This document shows, in pieces, positions 62,253 through 64,000 of a stretch of DNA of 64,000 nucleotides. Each line of letters starts with the position of its first letter. Position 1 is the stretch's first letter. Position numbers and translations under genes: made by a program. The notes beneath the pieces were generated by a model, which had not been told where the DNA came from, searched no databases, and was given only the letters and a program-made list of their open reading frames with translations. Source of the DNA: Streptomyces sp. ITFR-16 (GTDB lineage: Bacteria > Actinomycetota > Actinomycetes > Streptomycetales > Streptomycetaceae); the NCBI RefSeq assembly GCF_031844705.1, contig NZ_CP134609.1, positions 5,022,001-5,086,000 of the forward strand, given 5' to 3'.

Positions 62253-63398
62253 GTGCACGACGACGAACAGCACGGCCCCCTCGCGGGTTTCACGGTCGGT
62301 GTGACCGCCGCGCGCCGCGCGGAGGAACTCGGCACCCTGCTCCGGCGCCGGGGCGCCACCGTGGTGCACGCACCGGCCCTGCGGATCGTGCCGGTCGCCG
62401 ACGACAGCGAACTGCTGGCCGCCACCAAGGAACTCATCGACAGCGCCCCCGATGTGGTGGTCGCCACCACCGCGATCGGCTTCCGGGGCTGGATCGAGGC
62501 CGCCGACGGCTGGGGGCTGGGGGACCGGCTGCTGGAGACCCTCGACGGGGTCGAACTCCTGGCCCGCGGGCCCAAGGTGAAGGGCGCGGTGCGGGCCGCC
62601 GGGCTGACCGAGGCCTGGTCGCCGGCGTCCGAGTCCATGGCGGAGGTGCTGGAACGGCTCCTGGAGGAGGGCGTCGAGGGCCGCCGCATCGCCCTTCAGC
62701 TGCACGGCGAACCGCTCCCCGGATTCGTCGAGTCGCTGCGGGAGGCGGGCGGCGAGGTCGTCGGCGTCCCCGTCTACCGCTGGATGCCGCCCGAGGACAT
62801 CGCCCCGCTCGACCGGCTCCTCGACCTCACCCTCGGCCGCGGCCTGGACGCGCTCACCTTCACCAGCGCCCCCGCGGCGGCCTCCCTGCTGCGCCGGGCC
62901 GAGGAGCGCGGGGTGCTGCCCGAACTGCTCGGCGCGCTCAGGGGCGAGGTCCTCTCCGCCTGCGTCGGGCCGGTCACCGCACTGCCGTTGCAGGCCCGGG
63001 GCATCGAGACCGTCCAGCCCGAGCGCTTCCGGCTCGGCCCGCTGGTCCAGCTGATCTGCCGTGAACTGCCCGCCCGCGCACGGACGCTGCCCGTCGCCGG
63101 GCACCGGGTCGAGATCCGCGGCCACGCGGTGCTGGTCGACGACGAGCTGCGGGCGGTGCCGCCGGCCGGCATGGCCCTTCTGCACACCCTGGCCCGCCGC
63201 CCCGGCTGGGTGGTGGCCCGCGCCGACCTGCTGCGCGCCCTGCCCGGCAGCGGTACGGACGAGCACGCGGTGGAGACCGCGATGGCGAGGCTGCGCACCG
63301 CGCTCGGGGCGCCCCGGCTGATCCAGACGGTCGTCAAGCGGGGCTACCGGCTGGCCCTGGACCCGGCGGCCTCGGACGCCAAGTACGCCGACTCCTGA
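62253..63398 (+). CDS. nnaR: NnaR-type regulator: uroporphyrinogen-III synthase-like domain + winged helix
   Basis: 381 residues from GTG. HemD-like domain (~10-265: LAGFTVGVTAARRAEELGTLLRRRG, APDVVVATTAIGFRGW, LDALTFTSAPAAASLL, SACVGPVTA) and a C-terminal OmpR-type winged helix (~290-370: RPGWVVARADLLRALPGSGTDEHAVETAMARLRTALG). This hybrid is a GlnR-controlled regulator of nitrate/nitrite assimilation in S. coelicolor and mycobacteria, and is also annotated hemD. A TTG 20 codons upstream is possible. GTAAC-n6-AAATAC at 62150 is weakly GlnR-like. Its 3' end overlaps the opposite gene by 55 bp. Confidence 0.9.
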   Translation: MHDDEQHGPLAGFTVGVTAARRAEELGTLLRRRGATVVHAPALRIVPVADDSELLAATKELIDSAPDVVVATTAIGFRGWIEAADGWGLGDRLLETLDGVELLARGPKVKGAVRAAGLTEAWSPASESMAEVLERLLEEGVEGRRIALQLHGEPLPGFVESLREAGGEVVGVPVYRWMPPEDIAPLDRLLDLTLGRGLDALTFTSAPAAASLLRRAEERGVLPELLGALRGEVLSACVGPVTALPLQARGIETVQPERFRLGPLVQLICRELPARARTLPVAGHRVEIRGHAVLVDDELRAVPPAGMALLHTLARRPGWVVARADLLRALPGSGTDEHAVETAMARLRTALGAPRLIQTVVKRGYRLALDPAASDAKYADS

Positions 63399-63919
63399 GC
63401 CGCCCGGTCCGCCGCCCCGGCGCTCCCGGCCCGCAGCAGGAGCGCGAGCGCGGCGGTGCACAGGACCGCGCGCACCACGTTCCAGGCGTTCCACGCGTCC
63501 TCGAACCGGTCCCGTACGGCCGCCGGGTCGGCCAGGCGCGCGGGGTCCCCGGCGTCCGCCAGGGCGTGGTTGAGCGGCACGTTGACGCCCGAGGTGAGCA
63601 GGAAGGCCACGGCGTACACCGCGAGCGCGGCGAGCAGCCAGGGGCGCGGTCCGGGGCAGCGGCGCTGCTGCCAGGCGGCGACGGCGGTGAGGATCAGCGC
63701 GCCGAAGAAGCCGGCGAAGAAGACCGGGTTCTCGATGACGTCGTTGATGTTCCGCATGACCTCGATGAAGGTCCGGTCGTCGCTTCGCCCCAGCGCCGGC
63801 ATCACCGCGCAGGCGAAGACGTAGAAGGTGCCGGCCATCAGGCCGGTGGTGACGGCGGCGGCGCCGAGGACGAGGCGGTGGGCTGCGGGGATCGGCCGGA
63901 CGGCCCGTGAGGTGGTCAT
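63344..63919 (-). CDS. DUF1772 (anthrone oxygenase-like) membrane protein
   Basis: 191 residues, four transmembrane segments, with GLMAGTFYVFACAVMPALGRSDDRTFIEVMRNINDVIENPVFF and SGVNVPLNHAL, which are DUF1772 hallmarks. Some members are anthrone oxygenases, others have unknown roles; no polyketide genes lie nearby. Start at MTTSRAVRPIPAAH; 12 more upstream codons are open. It reads antisense into the last 55 bp of nnaR. Confidence 0.88.
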   Translation of the reverse strand: MTTSRAVRPIPAAHRLVLGAAAVTTGLMAGTFYVFACAVMPALGRSDDRTFIEVMRNINDVIENPVFFAGFFGALILTAVAAWQQRRCPGPRPWLLAALAVYAVAFLLTSGVNVPLNHALADAGDPARLADPAAVRDRFEDAWNAWNVVRAVLCTAALALLLRAGSAGAADRAAQESAYLASEAAGSRASR

Positions 63920-64000
63920 GGGTCCAGTGAAGGGGAGCGGCCGGGCCCGCTCCATCGTCCGGACGCTCAGCTCCCTGCGCGAGCGTCCAGCCGGGGCCCC

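Overview
The window is a 64 kb piece of chromosome from a Streptomyces species. It is very GC-rich, uses many GTG and some TTG starts, and carries the conserved core order mtnA-mtrA-mtrB-lpqB-comF-hpf-...-secA and pkaA-pkaB-prfB-...-ftsE-ftsX-S41 peptidase-smpB-ssrA. From memory this order resembles the S. coelicolor SCO3015 to SCO2957 stretch in reverse; no search was run. I saw no phage, insertion sequence, CRISPR array or tRNA gene.

Layout. (1) 1-3607, minus: a MoxR ATPase (cut by the window edge) with DUF4350, DUF4129 and polytopic membrane partners. (2) 3748-11292, plus: mtnA, the MtrA/MtrB/LpqB envelope-signalling operon, a ComF-like protein and long-form HPF. (3) 11478-20376: an orphan LuxR-type regulator, a YcaQ/AlkX-like glycosylase, a GNAT, secA, an Rv3235-family protein, a DUF6912 protein, a HAD phosphatase and a DJ-1/PfpI protein. 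(4) 20774-25804: the giant NAD-dependent glutamate dehydrogenase. (5) 25874-37941: a wall-glycopolymer locus. It holds a TagGH-type exporter with a divergent TetR regulator, two GT2/TagF fusions, a GT-C membrane glycosyltransferase, a GT2/methyltransferase fusion and an SMR-like transporter. (6) 38260-41985: a sugar ABC importer (binding lipoprotein and two permeases, no ATPase). (7) 42200-49411: an FHA-FtsK/SpoIIIE protein divergent from two Ser/Thr kinases (pkaA, pkaB). (8) 49497-56114: prfB, an LAETG sortase substrate with a Pro/Asp/Thr repeat, a small zinc-ribbon protein, ftsEX, an S41 protease, smpB and tmRNA. (9) 56433-60649: a matAB-like exopolysaccharide operon with an acyltransferase. 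(10) 60793-63919: narK with an apparent frameshift, the HemD-like regulator nnaR, and a convergent DUF1772 membrane protein.

How it works together: most of the window serves the cell envelope. It covers secretion (SecA), division (FtsEX), envelope sensing (MtrAB-LpqB), phospho-signalling (PkaA/PkaB with an FHA reader), wall polymer synthesis and export, a sortase-anchored protein and surface polysaccharide. Translation rescue and hibernation (prfB, smpB, ssrA, hpf) and nitrogen metabolism (gdh, narK, nnaR) make up much of the rest.

The points most worth a second look are: the FHA-FtsK protein that lacks both Walker A lysines and sits opposite two kinases; the narK frameshift; the second TagF fusion, whose GT2 domain has lost its DXD motif; the large insertion in the sugar permease; and several promoter-embedded repeats. 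No wholly new system is evident. Starts were chosen by homology, spacing and ribosome binding sites, and alternatives are given where they matter.
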